Positions 1 to 13,300 of a stretch of 64,000 nt of DNA are shown one piece after another. The position numbers and the translations under genes were made by a program. Within the stretch, counting starts at the first letter, position 1, and each line of letters starts with the position of its first letter. Under the pieces are notes generated by a model. It was not told the origin of the DNA. It did no database searches and was given only the letters and a program-made list of their open reading frames with translations. Source of the stretch: Antedon mediterranea (taxonomy: Eukaryota; Echinodermata; Crinoidea; Comatulida; Antedonidae); contig NC_092677.1 in assembly GCF_964355755.1 (NCBI RefSeq), forward strand, positions 5,771,001 through 5,835,000, in the 5' to 3' direction.

Positions 1-80
1 AGATGTATTTGGATAGCATCTATAAAACAATTTTGGAGAAACAAAACATCAGATTAGCAATTTTATTTTTCGTACTACTA

Positions 81-202
81 GGCAACATAAACGAGACCAA
101 CAGATATAAGTCGCGTGCTAAAACGCATAGTGATACCGGACCGACAGACCGACCGACCGACCGACATAGTGAACTATAGAGTCGCGTTCACGCGACTAAA
201 AA
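81..202 (+). repeat. GTCGCG-hairpin interspersed repeat, copy 1
   Basis: A member of a short repeat family found six times here. It has a CCGA/GACCGACC tract, then CATAGTGAACTATAGA, and ends in a strong hairpin (GTCGCGT / ACGCGAC) followed by TAAAA. Other copies are at 28712, 48568, 56440, 57576 and 62190. A hairpin directly before CTAA recalls non-autonomous Helitron 3' ends, but this assignment is only an inference. Confidence 0.7.
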
Positions 203-352
203 GGAATAATTGCAATAGGCTTACATTATTACCAATATATTTTCATTAATTAATAAAACAATTGTAAAATTGTAAAACATAATAAAATAAAAAGGTTCAT
301 CCTCTTGACTGCATGCTCTATTAAGTGTAAATAAAATTTAAAGTAAAATCAC

Positions 353-664
353 CTTTCTTAACTGTCAGCGGTGTAGTATGCGTCAGTTCTTTTTCTCCAT
401 CAACTGGCTTCACTTCACATTGATACTTGCCACTATCACCAAGTACAACATTCTTTATCTTCAAAGACAGAGTGCTATTTTGGCAGCTTTTTACTTCAAA
501 TCTAGGATCTTTAGAACAATCCTCAATCTCTGTTGTGCCATCTTCCTTAATCTTCTTCCACTTGTAACCTGTTAATGGCATATCTGAAGGTCCATATCTG
601 CACTTCATTTCAAAATTACTTACACCACGTTCTGTTGAGTACTGTGGATTTACCACTTTAATCC
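353..664 (-). CDS. Ig-domain exon of a gene running off the left edge
   Basis: A single Ig domain in one phase 1-1 exon. On the minus strand an acceptor lies just before position 664 and a GTGATT donor follows 353. Visible are a B-strand Cys (FEMKCRYG), a core Trp (GYKWKK), and the F-strand motif GDSGKYQCEV. Its exon structure matches the Ig exons of the receptor genes to the right. It lies downstream of the stop codon and probable polyadenylation signal of the neighbouring minus-strand receptor, so it probably belongs to a further gene in the same direction. The rest is outside the window and no tail or membrane segment can be seen. Confidence 0.75.
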
Positions 665-864
665 CTTAACAAAATGTGAATATTTTACAATTTCAGTCCC
701 TTAAACATAAAATTACAGATACACATTTGCAATGGAATTTGCTGTTTACACATTTTTATTATAAGAATCTTGGTTACTAAACTATTTTAAAGCTAGCATG
801 AATGAAAAAACTACCATATTGATTTTGTGTTATTTACAGATTGATTAAAATCAATAAAACTCAC

Positions 865-1010
865 AATAAACAGATAAATTGGCGACACCTTGGCGATGAT
901 GCTTTCTACTGGGTTTTATTTTGCAGTTGTACTTCCCCGAATCGGATTTCAATTGATTTGAAAGTGTTAATTTGATGCTTCCTCTACCATTTGTAAACAC
1001 TTCAAAGAAA
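865..1010 (-). pseudogene. Broken Ig exon, second half only
   Basis: The minus strand reads a clear Ig C-terminal half with the F-strand motif SDSGKYNCKIKP and a phase-1 donor (T|GTGAGT) in the usual VYC position. Upstream in the same frame come TGA and TAA codons (about 1020-1035). An acceptor-like AG is present there, but the B-strand Cys and core Trp are missing. Its F strand resembles that of the exon at 353-664, so it looks like a duplicated exon that lost its first half. Confidence 0.55.
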
Positions 1011-1119
1011 ATATCTCAATTTTAAAGCAGGACCTACAATCAATTAATTTGTTATCTTTGTTTGCTATTCAACAGAGAAAAATATTATTTTCTAGTGTAT
1101 TACTATATTATAATTTTTC

Positions 1120-1125
1120 TTTATT
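1120..1125 (-). promoter_or_regulatory. Possible polyadenylation signal AATAAA
   Basis: TTTATT on the plus strand, about 240 bases beyond the stop of the minus receptor. It is a common word in AT-rich DNA. Confidence 0.35.
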
Positions 1126-1360
1126 TTTCGAGACAATTTTTCAGTATCAATGTAGAACTGCTGGTTTTAAAAATGGATTGCAGAAATACATGAAATAAAA
1201 GGAAACAAACAGTGAAATAATACGTTTTAATAGACCAGTGATTCACAGTAAGCAAAAACACATGGGTCAAATAAATTCACTTAATGAGTATACACAATTT
1301 GTACTAATATGTATACTTTGATATTCAAGAACATACATAACCAACCCAATACTTCAGAAA

Positions 1361-1399
1361 CTAATTCACTTCACCTTTTCTGACATAAATATAAATTGG
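1361..1399 (-). CDS. Minus receptor exon 18: terminal exon with stop
   Basis: Acceptor TATTTTAG followed by PIYIYVRKGEVN and TAG at 1363-1361. It continues phase 0 from exon 17. Two tyrosines (IYIYV) may add a final SH2 site. Confidence 0.6.
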   Translation of the reverse strand, partial: PIYIYVRKGEVN

Positions 1400-4300
1400 C
1401 TAAAATAACATTGGTGTTTGTAAATGTCATATTGGATGAAGATGGTTATTACTTACTTGAGTAAGAAGCTTCTGATCTGTAAACAAAAAAGTAAATCTTA
1501 AAACTTCACATGATCTTTAATTATTTATAATAAGTTTAAAACATACTGTATTTGCAAAGGGCTTTAATAAGAAAAAAAGCTTTGTTTACATGCTACACAC
1601 AACTAATAAAGTATAAAGTATATAACTATAAAGTAGAAATGGTATAATAAAATATTAAAATGATATGTCTATGCAGTGACTGGATAGGCATACTATTATA
1701 TAATTATTAATAATTAACTATTATAAGTTTTATTTCCTCTACATAGAACGTTGTTTAATGCAATTATAAACCAAAGAGTTATGATAATAAGCAGGCTAAA
1801 ATCAATAGTTGTTGAGATAATAAGATAAACTGTTAATATGGTATGAATGGCATGGAATGATATATAATATAATTGTTCACAAAATAATATCTAACGAATA
1901 TAGCATAGATTAATTGTGTTTTAAATAAATTAATGAAAGAATATAATAAAGCATTTACTAAATGGAAAACACAAAGCCGGTGTTATTGTCTGTAGAAAGT
2001 GTTATAGAATCTTTGAACAAAACTGATTTCATTGAGAGAAAAAACGATTTTAGGTACAATTACTTATGATAGAATCAGTGGTATGATGATGACTAAATTT
2101 CAATATTAATATTATCATTTACTTGTTATGATAATTAATATAGTGAAAATGATGTACATAGTATAGTAGTGTAATAATGAATAGTATAACGAATTTAGGA
2201 CAACAGCAAAGATTATTAGCATTAACTTATGAATATCAGAATATAGAATACATACATAGTAAAGATGGTGATGGTAAAATGCAATAAAATCATTAGGCCT
2301 AAACCATAAAGATTTTGCTACAAGTTTGGTTTTGCTAGTTTGTTTTAATTATTATTTTTACACCACAGACAGATTCTTTAAGATTGTATAAAAGCAAAGT
2401 GAATCATACGAATCATTGTATGATTTTTGTGAGATCTAGTGGAATTGCAAAACCACTCAATTTTACAAGCTTTGAGTTATATATCTTTGTTGTACTGGTC
2501 TCACAAAGTTATAGTACAGAAAATAGAGATTTGATGTGAATATGTAAAGTTTCGTGTTTGTAAAGATGAAACGACATTTACCTAAAACTAGCTTTAGTGT
2601 ATATGTAATTTTGCTTAAATTCTTTTAAAGCTCTATCAGAAAAATAAAAATTAAACAATCTAAACAAAATAAAATTTGCTGCACTATTAACAAAATAAAA
2701 TAACATTACCTTTCATATGAGTCTGTTGCTAGAACAATAAATAAAAAAATCTTTATCTTTAAATATGTTATGGTTAGCTGTGGAGAGGACAGACTCTGTT
2801 TTTTGATTAACTGTAATTTTTGTATGGTGTAAGTTTGAAAATTCTTTTTCTAATTATTGACAATTAGCTTTATGATAAAAAATTATGCAATATTAGTGAT
2901 AATAACATTTGAGAGTAACATTTATCCTTGATTTGCTATAATCATAGTATAAATACCAATTTTTTTTGCATATTTGAATCAATCAATCAACCAATCAATC
3001 GATCAGTAAATAAATTTGAATAGATAGTAGTTAAGTACTATTTCATACAACACAATAATCACAATAAAAATTCCATATATGTAATATAAATAATAAGAAT
3101 TACAATCATTTATATTAAATTTTATATTTCCTGCTGTTTCTCTTTTTTGACTGTTATCCATTTCCCTTGTATGTCAGACCTGCCTTGCTTTTGTTTCATT
3201 TTCATCGTTTTGAGCTTTGCCCTTTATTTGACATTTTTATGTGGTTTTAATAAATATACTATTATGAATTAATGAATATTATATATTTTAAACTGAACAG
3301 ACAAAAATAGCCATTGAGGTCATATTTCAAATTACTCACGATTACTCTTTGATTTTTCAAGATTTAGTTATGTATAGTACAGTTGCATAGTTTTTCGTAA
3401 ATAGGCTACTAGAAAGTTTTTCTACTTTACAAATTACCTAGGATGACGAATAGTAAAATTATACATCTAAATAAATTACTTTATAATACTATGGATAACA
3501 GGAGGACCTGATTTTATATTTACTATTTCAAAAACATTTATTTTTGTTATTATCTAATACACCTGTATTACCTTTCTTTACAAGCCTTCCCGTGGATACT
3601 TCCATATATGGTGTTTGTTGTCCATTATGTATAATCTTTCCTGAAGTACAAGCTTGTAAATCAAGATCTGCATATTGAATCTCTTTATTCTATAAATCAT
3701 CAAAACTAATCAATACATTAATACATATTCTTAAAAAACAGTTAATACAATTATTGAACCAGAAATAAAGCAATTAGATAAATAACTATGATTTAACGTA
3801 TCAGTTTCTAAAGAGTTTGTAATTCATTTTTTTATATATGTATTTTCTACAGCATATTTAGCAAGATTGCCTAAACATTAGAAATACCTTGTATTTATCT
3901 TCTTCAAGTTTAACCTTTGATGTTCCTATTGTACCATAAAAACAATCAATTAAGAATAACAAACATTATGGATAGGAAATTGCAATTGAGATTTAAATCA
4001 AAGATGTTGGGTTGTGTGACAGAGTTTGTTATTAACTAATGCAAAATTCATTTAAAATAGCTTTGGATATGTTCTTCTGATAAATTGAAAGTAACCCAAT
4101 AATTATCAACCTTGCAAAGAAAGAAAGAGTATTTTTAAATAATGATATAGGCCTAGATTATACCTTTCTTGATCAGCCTTCCCTTGGATAATTCCATATA
4201 TGGTGTTTTTCTGTCATTGCTTATTATCTTTCCTGAGGAACTGGCTTGTAAATGAAGATCTGCATATTGAATCACTTTCTAATAATAATCATAATCTAAT

Positions 4301-7300
4301 CAATACATGTTACCAACATATTTTAAAAGAAAATTAGCATTCATTCAATTCTAATAAAAAAATCCATACTTAGGGCCAACATAGGGAAGGACCTCTGAAT
4401 AAAAAAAAAGTCACAATTGGTAGTACCCTGTTTGTTAAACTTGCTCAAAAATATTATTTTAGGTTAATCGATTTTTATTAACATTTGTTTTCCTTAAAAT
4501 TTAAAAATACCTTTCTTTTATCTTCTTTATGTTTAATTTTTGACGTTTCTATAGTACAATAAACAAGCTAATACATTAAACGATTACAAATTATTATTAT
4601 ATATATTATTAATATGGTAAACTTTAGAAATACTTTTGAGATGTTTGAGAATATGACATGTTATTAAATAATGCAAAATGCATTTTAACGCAGATTTATA
4701 TTCTCTATGTTTACATTCATTTTAAAAGAAACAAAATATGTTGCTTTTCAATTATGCACTTTAAAACAAAAAAGAGGGTTTCTTGTAAAATGAAACAATA
4801 AAATAAAACTTAAATAAAACATAAATAAAATATAATTTAGATTTATCTGTACTACAAACGTATATAAAGTACACAAATATATAAAACATAGATAATTAAT
4901 TATAAATGTGTTATCTAAAACACATGTCAAATTAAACTAAAAAATATTAACTAAAAATATGTACTAAACAAAATTAATAAATCTACTAAAACGTACTATC
5001 GTTAACAAATAGAGCATGCATTTCTGAGAAATAAATGACAATTAATTCTTGGTTGAGTTCAACATTGTTTCAGGCATGCATTCTGAAATGTACTGTTATT
5101 CAGAATGATAGAAATAAAAAGGTTAGAAGAACTAATAACATAAAATTAATTTATTTGCAACACAAGCTTTACTTTAAAAATACGATGTAAAATCGTTTTT
5201 AGGAAAGGTATAGCATAAATGCTAAATTAAAACAGGTTTATTGCTGGTGTTCTTCCTATTTTATATAATTTGGCGTTTGGTAAAAGGAACTCAATTGAAT
5301 TAAAAAAAAAATCCATATTTGAACTTTTATAATATCAAATAATCTTACACTACATTGTAGACACAGGACTTTTTAAATGCAATCTGAGTAAAATTCCATC
5401 AACTAATTTTACTAGGTTTCGTAGCCTGGTTCTATCGGTTTATACTAGGTCAAGTTTTTTTTCCACAACAAACTCGTATTACAAAAACATTTTAACAACG
5501 ATGAGGTGTAAATTAATAATAAATAAATAACTAAATAATGAATAATCACAATTGAACATACTCTCCATAAGTACGTGGGGGGCGTAACGCATACTATTAT
5601 TGTTAGTGAATGAAAGCTGTTATGAAAATTGTATAATTAAATGATATCACCAATGAATTTTCTTCCTCTTTTATTAACTTTTGCGTAAATAACAGGATCT
5701 TCCGTAACACATGACATAGGTGTACTACATTTTACACTTGCATAGACTATTTCCCGCTGTGAAAATATTGTTATCATTTAACTAAATATGTTATATAATT
5801 AGCCCACGGCGCTTTATTCAAGAAAAAGATTAATTACAAAATTTGATTGATTTATAATTTGATTTATTCGATTTTATATATTCAATTCTGGTGATATCTA
5901 ATTGATTCAAAGATTTTAATTGTTATTTAATAATTGTTAAAAAAAATTGTAGTAGAAAAGTACTAGTTACAAAACAACAACAACAAATGTAATTTTATTT
6001 TTATAGCAATTCAAATAAAGATAAATTCTTACTGTGTGACTGATGCTGAAGTGTCCTCCTTAATTTAACCAAGAATAAGATAATTACTTCTAATAATAAA
6101 ATACGGTTTCGATCCAAGTCGGCCCTAAACCGTCTCGGCCAAAGTCAAGTCGGCCCCAAGTCAACTCGGCCCCAAGTCAACTCGGCCTCAAGTCAACTCG
6201 GCCTCAAGTCAACTCGGCCTCACGTCAACTCGGCCAAAAAATAATCGGTCAACTCGGCCCCGTTAAAGTATGGAACGCAAAAAGTGCAAATGAAGGGGAT
6301 TGATAAAATAATATTTCTTCACAATTTTTTAACTATGAATAATTCTGACTTTTAATGAATATTATTATTTAGACAATAATATATTTAGCAAAAAAAATAG
6401 GAAGGATTTCACCAACTTTCCTTTATTTACGTTTAATCAAATTTCGTAGCTGAGCCTCCCTGCGCGTTTGCCAGCTTTTTCGATATCTACAACTGCTACG
6501 TGTTTTCGCTGACCAGGGGATTCCTCTTTTTTAAAAACGCAAATCATGCACAAAAACGATGTACGATCATTTTTTCTATGGGGTGGAACGTACTAGGCCT
6601 CCGTCTTCGATTTCCTAAAATACGGTACCTGCACGTGTTTTTTGTAACACGCGGGTACTTCTATTCATCGGCAATGAGTTCATTTTTTTATATGATATTA
6701 TATTTTTTATTCATTTTTTTTAAAACGTGGATAGTAAGAATCGTAATAATATTAAGCACTTTTTGCGTTCCATACTTTATTGTGGCCGAGTTGACCGATT
6801 AGTTTTTGGCCGAGTTGACGTGAGGCCGAGTTGACTTGAGGCCGAGTTGACTTGAGGCCGAGTTGACTTGGGGCCGACTTGACGTGGGGCCGACTTGACT
6901 TTGGCCGAGACGGTTTGGGGCCGACTTGACCTGCACCCTAAAATACATCTAATAATAGCATTATTTGCTCAATAGAAAAAGGTTCAAGGGAACCTAAGAA
7001 TAAAACTGCACTTGCTTGTTTCATGTAATTAACATTAATACAAACACTAAATTAAATTTTGTGATAATATATTGTTTTTTTTTTTGTTTCATATATTATT
7101 TCCCAATACATAAACTGTTTATTGATTAATTGATCGATTGATTGATTGGTGATATGAGGTTTAAATGCAATAATTAATAAATTATTAAAAGAATGGAAAC
7201 TTTACCTTTGTCTTTAGATGTTTTTTGTTCTGATAAAAGTTGCCTCTCTTCAACATAAGCAGAGCTTGTCTTTGAAAAAAAGCAAAGAATATTAAAGAAT

Positions 7301-10300
7301 GATTCAAATAATGTATACTCTACATAAAAAAAAAACCTATTATATAATAAAATACCTATGGAAGGTTCATTATTAGATGCAGTTGATTGATTAGCATTTA
7401 CCTTTCAATCTTTTAGTATAACTGTATTGTGAAAATATAATGTTGGGTTTCCTTACCAACACATTTAATATGGTCGAACTTAAAGGTGTATACAACCATT
7501 TAGAACTGTTTAGTTTTACATTTTAAAAGTTGTAGTGTAATCTGTTCATTGAAAGTGTATCTGATTTTAGTGAAGAATAATTCATGTCTCAAAACATAAA
7601 TTGAAATAATGTTCTAAATCAATGAAATCTATGAAAAACCCAGCTGAAAGAAAATTGATTGGGGTCTTGTTTAAAATATTGAGGTTTTCTTCTTTTGTCT
7701 TTGTAATTTAAACCAGAAAAACTAATAGAAGAAACAAGAACTTGTTCATAACAAACCTGAACTTCTTGTGCAGTAGCTGCTGCTTCAGTTGCTTCAGCCT
7801 GGTTAGTAGGTGAACTTGATTTAGTTACAACAGGGCCCTCTGCACCATCAGGAACATCTCTTTCATTCGCCATCATTAATTGATACTCTTCTCCAGTTGT
7901 ATTACCATTTCTGTTAAGACAATAAAAACTATTACACTATTCAAAGTATTGCTAAGATACTACCATTTGTAACACCACTACCTTAATAGCAATTTTTAAC
8001 CATGCATGTTTAACAATATTTATCATGTATTACAAAATGAAAACGTTTGTATTAAACTCACCTGGAGCTTTCATGTTTCTTTTTATCTATATCATTGTAA
8101 ACAACTGTTTAAATAAAACAAGAAACAAAATGTAATGAAGACAAATTGGTATTAAATTTAACATTTGAGGCATTGACTGACATACAATGATGTATTCTTC
8201 ATGCAAAATTCACACTATGAAGTAAAATAGTTCAATCTGTATCTATAAAATACATAAAAGAAACGAAAAAAAAACAATGTATATATAAAGGACCCTTGGA
8301 AACAAGCTTTTGGGCTTTTATGTGTATGCTTTTGGTTTTATTTGTGTAAATGACCAACAAATGTTTCTTTACCACATTTGAATTATTGCATTTTATTGAC
8401 TATTTAATAAAAATAAATATCATCAAATACAGAGTGCAGAATAATGATAGTTCTTAGACAATCAATATAACTTACCCGATTTGTATTCAATACAAAAGAA
8501 TCCACAAAAGTAAAGACAGCAATAACAGACAAACTGACAGACTGATTTCCAACTACTGAATTGCTGTTGATTTGAACCAAGCACTTTGTCTTCTTTCTTT
8601 ATTTCAAATGTCTTGAACCTTGCAATACTTGGACGGTATTTAAAACTCATCACAACTGGTTTACCACCTTCAACTGTCACTGTATTAATACCTTTATTGC
8701 TCCACTCAATATTCTTGTAATACATGAAATCTAAAAATTAAATAAACAAAACTAAACTGGTAAAACTAGTATTTTTTTATTTTATTAATTTAGTCCCCGA
8801 AATATTTATTTACATGAAATATTCAATAAAACCTACAGAAAAAGGAAATTCAGAAAAATAGAAATGTTTGAAACATAACTCAGAACATAATAGTATAACA
8901 TTGAAGCGTTATTATGAATATGGCATGTAAAATATAAAGGCACTATTAGCTTAATAAAATAATTATCTTTACGCCATGGTTTCCTCGATATTTCCGTAAT
9001 TCAATAAGAATTTTACTTACAAACAAGAAGCAGTAACCATAAGAACAAACCAACAATCAAAACAATCAGGATGATGTGCAATGAACCCGAACCTGTTTAA
9101 AAAAATACTATTTCCAATATTACAGTGTAAAAACAAATGGATACAGAATTACAAATATAATTTTACAGATATTTAAACCAGAGAAAAGTAAAATTACTGT
9201 AATTATTTCACTTTCTCTGATTTTAAACTAATATTATAATATTATTGTTTAAAAACGCTGGCTAAAATCGTTTCATCTTTTTTTTAAATAACACAAAGCA
9301 AATGTAATAATATAAATTAATGCTGCTATTATGCATTCTTATTAAACGCAAGCAAGTGTAAGAAGATTGGGCTGAAATCAAATTAATTTACATATTTCAA
9401 CATTTATTGGCCCCTTTTGAAAATAAAGCAAGGCAGAAAACCCCTATTAATAATAATAATAAATGTCGTTACAGTTTTAAAAATTAATGGCGTTTGACGG
9501 ACTATAAAGCATCATTTTCTAATTATGCAGTTACAATTTGTTATAAACACAAATCATAAAATACATGATGGTATTGCAGGTTCAGTAACATCAAAGTTCA
9601 TTATTGAGCAACGTCATGCTACAGCTACTCTGTACGACTGAGAGCTGTCTGTGTTACGATGGTTTAGACGGTAATCTTGTTTACATAAATTCTGTTTTGT
9701 TCGATAAAGGAATTAGTACATGGTATGCACTGCAATGTAGTACAAGACGAGGTTTGTCCAAATATGTTTTCAGTTAAACTGAAGTTAATTAAATACCGCG
9801 TTAAAGATGTATTGTCCCCCAAAAGAATGAAAAATGAAGATTAATTAAATCAGACTTTGAATAGGTTTTTTTGCAGTTTCAATAAAGTTCATCACTTCCG
9901 TAGAAAAAAAATGAAAATAAATTATGTTTTCCGTTATAAAATGACAAAATAAATGGTAAAATTTAGCCAAAAATTCATTGGCTGGCAGCCAATTTGACTA
10001 TTTTTTTGCAGGTAAGAAATTTTTTTTAAAATCTAATTTTTGGTCAAAGTGGATAACTATTATGTGAAATTATAATGGTATATTCAACAAAAACATTTTA
10101 CATAATTATTTTTTTCAGGGGACAATACATTTTAAATAAAAAAACACCTCCTTAAAATAAACGCCTCTATTTAACATACATAGGCCTAAACATTTAAACT
10201 GCATAATGCAATTGGTATAATTACCTGGGACACAGTTACCTAGTGTTGTTGTACCATTTAGCTTTTCATTCTCTGCATAACATGTAAGACTTGTTTGACA

Positions 10301-13300
10301 TGTCTCATCATTAATTACTATAGTTGCTGTATTTTCTCCTTTCTTAACCACTTCTCCATCTTGTAATATCAATACTGATGATAGCTTGGGATAGCCCTCT
10401 GCTGTACATGTTGCAATACCATCTTCAGATGTAAAAGTAACAACAATAACTGAAGCGACAAAATCAGTTAATTTAGCAAAATGTATATAGATTGTGTAGG
10501 TAAATGTCTGTAATAGTATTACATTTTTTCTTAAATGAATTATAGATAACATACATTACATCATGTTATAATACATTTACAAAATCAGCAGAAGTGCATA
10601 TGATGGTCCTCTCTTTACTATGAATATACATTTTAACAACTAGGATATGGAAAACTTGACTTGCAAGAAATTTAGCTCACACTGGGAGTTGACCAGTTAG
10701 GTATGTACATTTTAATTTAAAAATTACAAAACCTGGTGATAATGTTGCAAAAAACTTCACGATTTGTCAATAAAAAATGCATGTACAAGCTATTAATTGT
10801 CATGTACTGTTAATTGTTAAGTAAAGTAATGTTTACCTACAATATACTATCAACTGTATTTCAACACTTGTTTTAGCATCCTCTCCTTTAAACTGATCAC
10901 TTTCTGCTTTACATGTATATATCCCACCATCTTCTTCAGTAGCAGATTTAATCTTAAGAACTGACTCTGTACTGTTATTGGTAATCTTATATCTAGAAGA
11001 ATTGTTGGTGTTGACTGTCTGTCCATCTTCATACCAAGTAATGTGAGGAATAGGATCACCATCAGGTTTACTACAAGTAAAGGTCACTGGTTGACCTTCG
11101 TAAACTGTTCTATGTGAGGCAGAAAGAAGTGGATGATCCAAATCTGAAAAACATAGTTTTTGAATTTAGTATCTGTTGTGTAATGTAGGGATTTCTGAAA
11201 AAAATCATTTATTTGTATTATAATCTACTTATAGAGGAACAGTAATAATATTATATGATTGAATAAAGTGTGAATATAATACATTAAATTGTCTTGTCAA
11301 TGTTTATTAATTTTAAATAAATAAATACCATAATTGATTTAACGAGAGCATTTTACCTATTTACTAATTATTTTTTTATGTACATTACGTGACTACTGTA
11401 ATTCTGAATAAATTGAAATTCAAAATAAATTAATAAACCACTTATACCAATTAAACAAACTGTATTTAAAATTAAATATAACTAGAGGGTGAGCGTGCTT
11501 CGCTCGCTTCCCGTCTAGGAAGTGTAGACGATGGTTCTCGGAATGATAATGACTCTGGTAAAAAGTTTTAGAAGGACATTCTGGCTTGGACGATTTCGAT
11601 CGGTTACCATTATTTAAATGCGTTTGATATTGGTAAAACTAAACCTACTCACTCACAGTGTCTTAGATGATTAATAGCGTTTTACGTATAGTGTTTATTG
11701 TAGATATGAAAAGTGGTAAAAAAGAATAACAAATGCTTGGTAAATTGTAGATAACAGTCCGATGAAATCTACTAAAAAATAGTATAATTGTGTAATAAAT
11801 ATAATACAATATTGTGTGTATAAATGTGGATGGGCGTTAATTAGATGGCATTTGGATATGGGTGGGGGGGGGGGGGAGTGGCGATAATTATTTTAATTGA
11901 TGTTTTAATGGGGAAGTGTTCCGGGCGTTTATTCAAATCAATACCATCCTAATCGGTATAATTAATACATTATTCCGCGACACAGTGAGCCGTTTTGGCC
12001 TAAGAAGGAAGACATTTTAGACGGCTTGCAATATGGGCAGAAGTATCTATGGTTCTGACGGGACACAGATAGCGCATAGTATACATGAGTCCTGGCAGCT
12101 TACTTGTTTTAAAACTCCCTGGTTGAAACCAACTATAGTTGAGGGCGCATCATGAGTTAGCAACCGTATAAACAGTGCTCCGTCTTCATTAAAAATAAAG
12201 TAAAGTTTTGCCAAAAATAGCCATAAGACAACTGTGCTACATAAGTGAGTATTACAATTTGGTTAATGCTGTCATCGTCTTTTGATCTAAAACTAAGAAA
12301 ATGGTCAGAAAAAAGGACCAAACTGAACGTACCCCTCCGGACACCTCAACGACCCAGGCGACACCCACCGAAGAAACCAGCTAAATCCAGTTATTAAGGC
12401 GGGAGATTAAAACGCTAACAACTGAAATGCAAACAAAACTGGACTCCATACTTAAAAATCAAACCTCAATTATGAATAGAATTGACTCAATGGAGGCAAA
12501 ACAATTAGATATGGAGAAATCCATTACTTTTACCTCCGATTCAATCAACGATCTTGAAAAGAAAGTAACAACGTATGATAGCGAAATGAAAGATATTTCA
12601 ACAACACTTGAAACAGAAAAGAAAAAAATTACCAGTATACAAAATGATATTCTGAATCTTGAACGGTATTCAAGGAGTTTTAACCTGAGATTTGGTGGGA
12701 TAACTGAGGAACCAAACGAAGATGCAACAAAAAAGATTAAGGAATTACTAAATAAAACACTCAACCTAAACGACATCGTCATTGAAACGGCTCATCGCAC
12801 AGGAAAACCATCAACAATAAGTGGTAAGCCAAGACATATCATTGTTAAATTTATATATCGACCACAGAGATTTGAAGTACTCAGAAGAGCTAAGTCGATA
12901 TTGAAAAATTCCGAGATGTTTGTACTAGAAGATAAGCCAGTAGCAGATATTATCAAAAGGCGAGGCCTGCGAGAAGTTATGAAGAAAGCGTATGAAGAAG
13001 GTAAAAAGACTGTCTTTAGAAATGGCAACCTTTACATTAACGGTAAAATGTATACATAACTTCTTTATTTTCGTTCGTTTGTTTTTAATTGAATTCAATT
13101 TGTGACTATATCCTGCCTAACTATAACAGCATTAAACCATATGCAGAAAATGGGTACCACTTATTGTATCCACTAGGAGAATTCAAACTGTACGGAATTG
13201 AAACATCAACACGATCGCGATTATGTGTTTACATAACCTAAACATTAGCAGGTGAAAGAATTGGCACACTGACTTAAATACCATGTTACGTAATCTGTTG

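Noticed and set aside
6115-6290. CRISPR-like array because of regular CGGCC repeats
   Set aside because: Units are directly tandem without unique spacers and are mirrored at 6775-6930; the setting is eukaryotic.
6500-6802. 100-codon plus-strand frame
   Set aside because: It lies inside the foldback element, is rich in Phe/Ile from AT-rich DNA and shows no transposase motif.
12459-13028. Minus-strand frames opposite the LINE ORF1
   Set aside because: They are antisense shadows of a coding frame with clear LINE ORF1 features.
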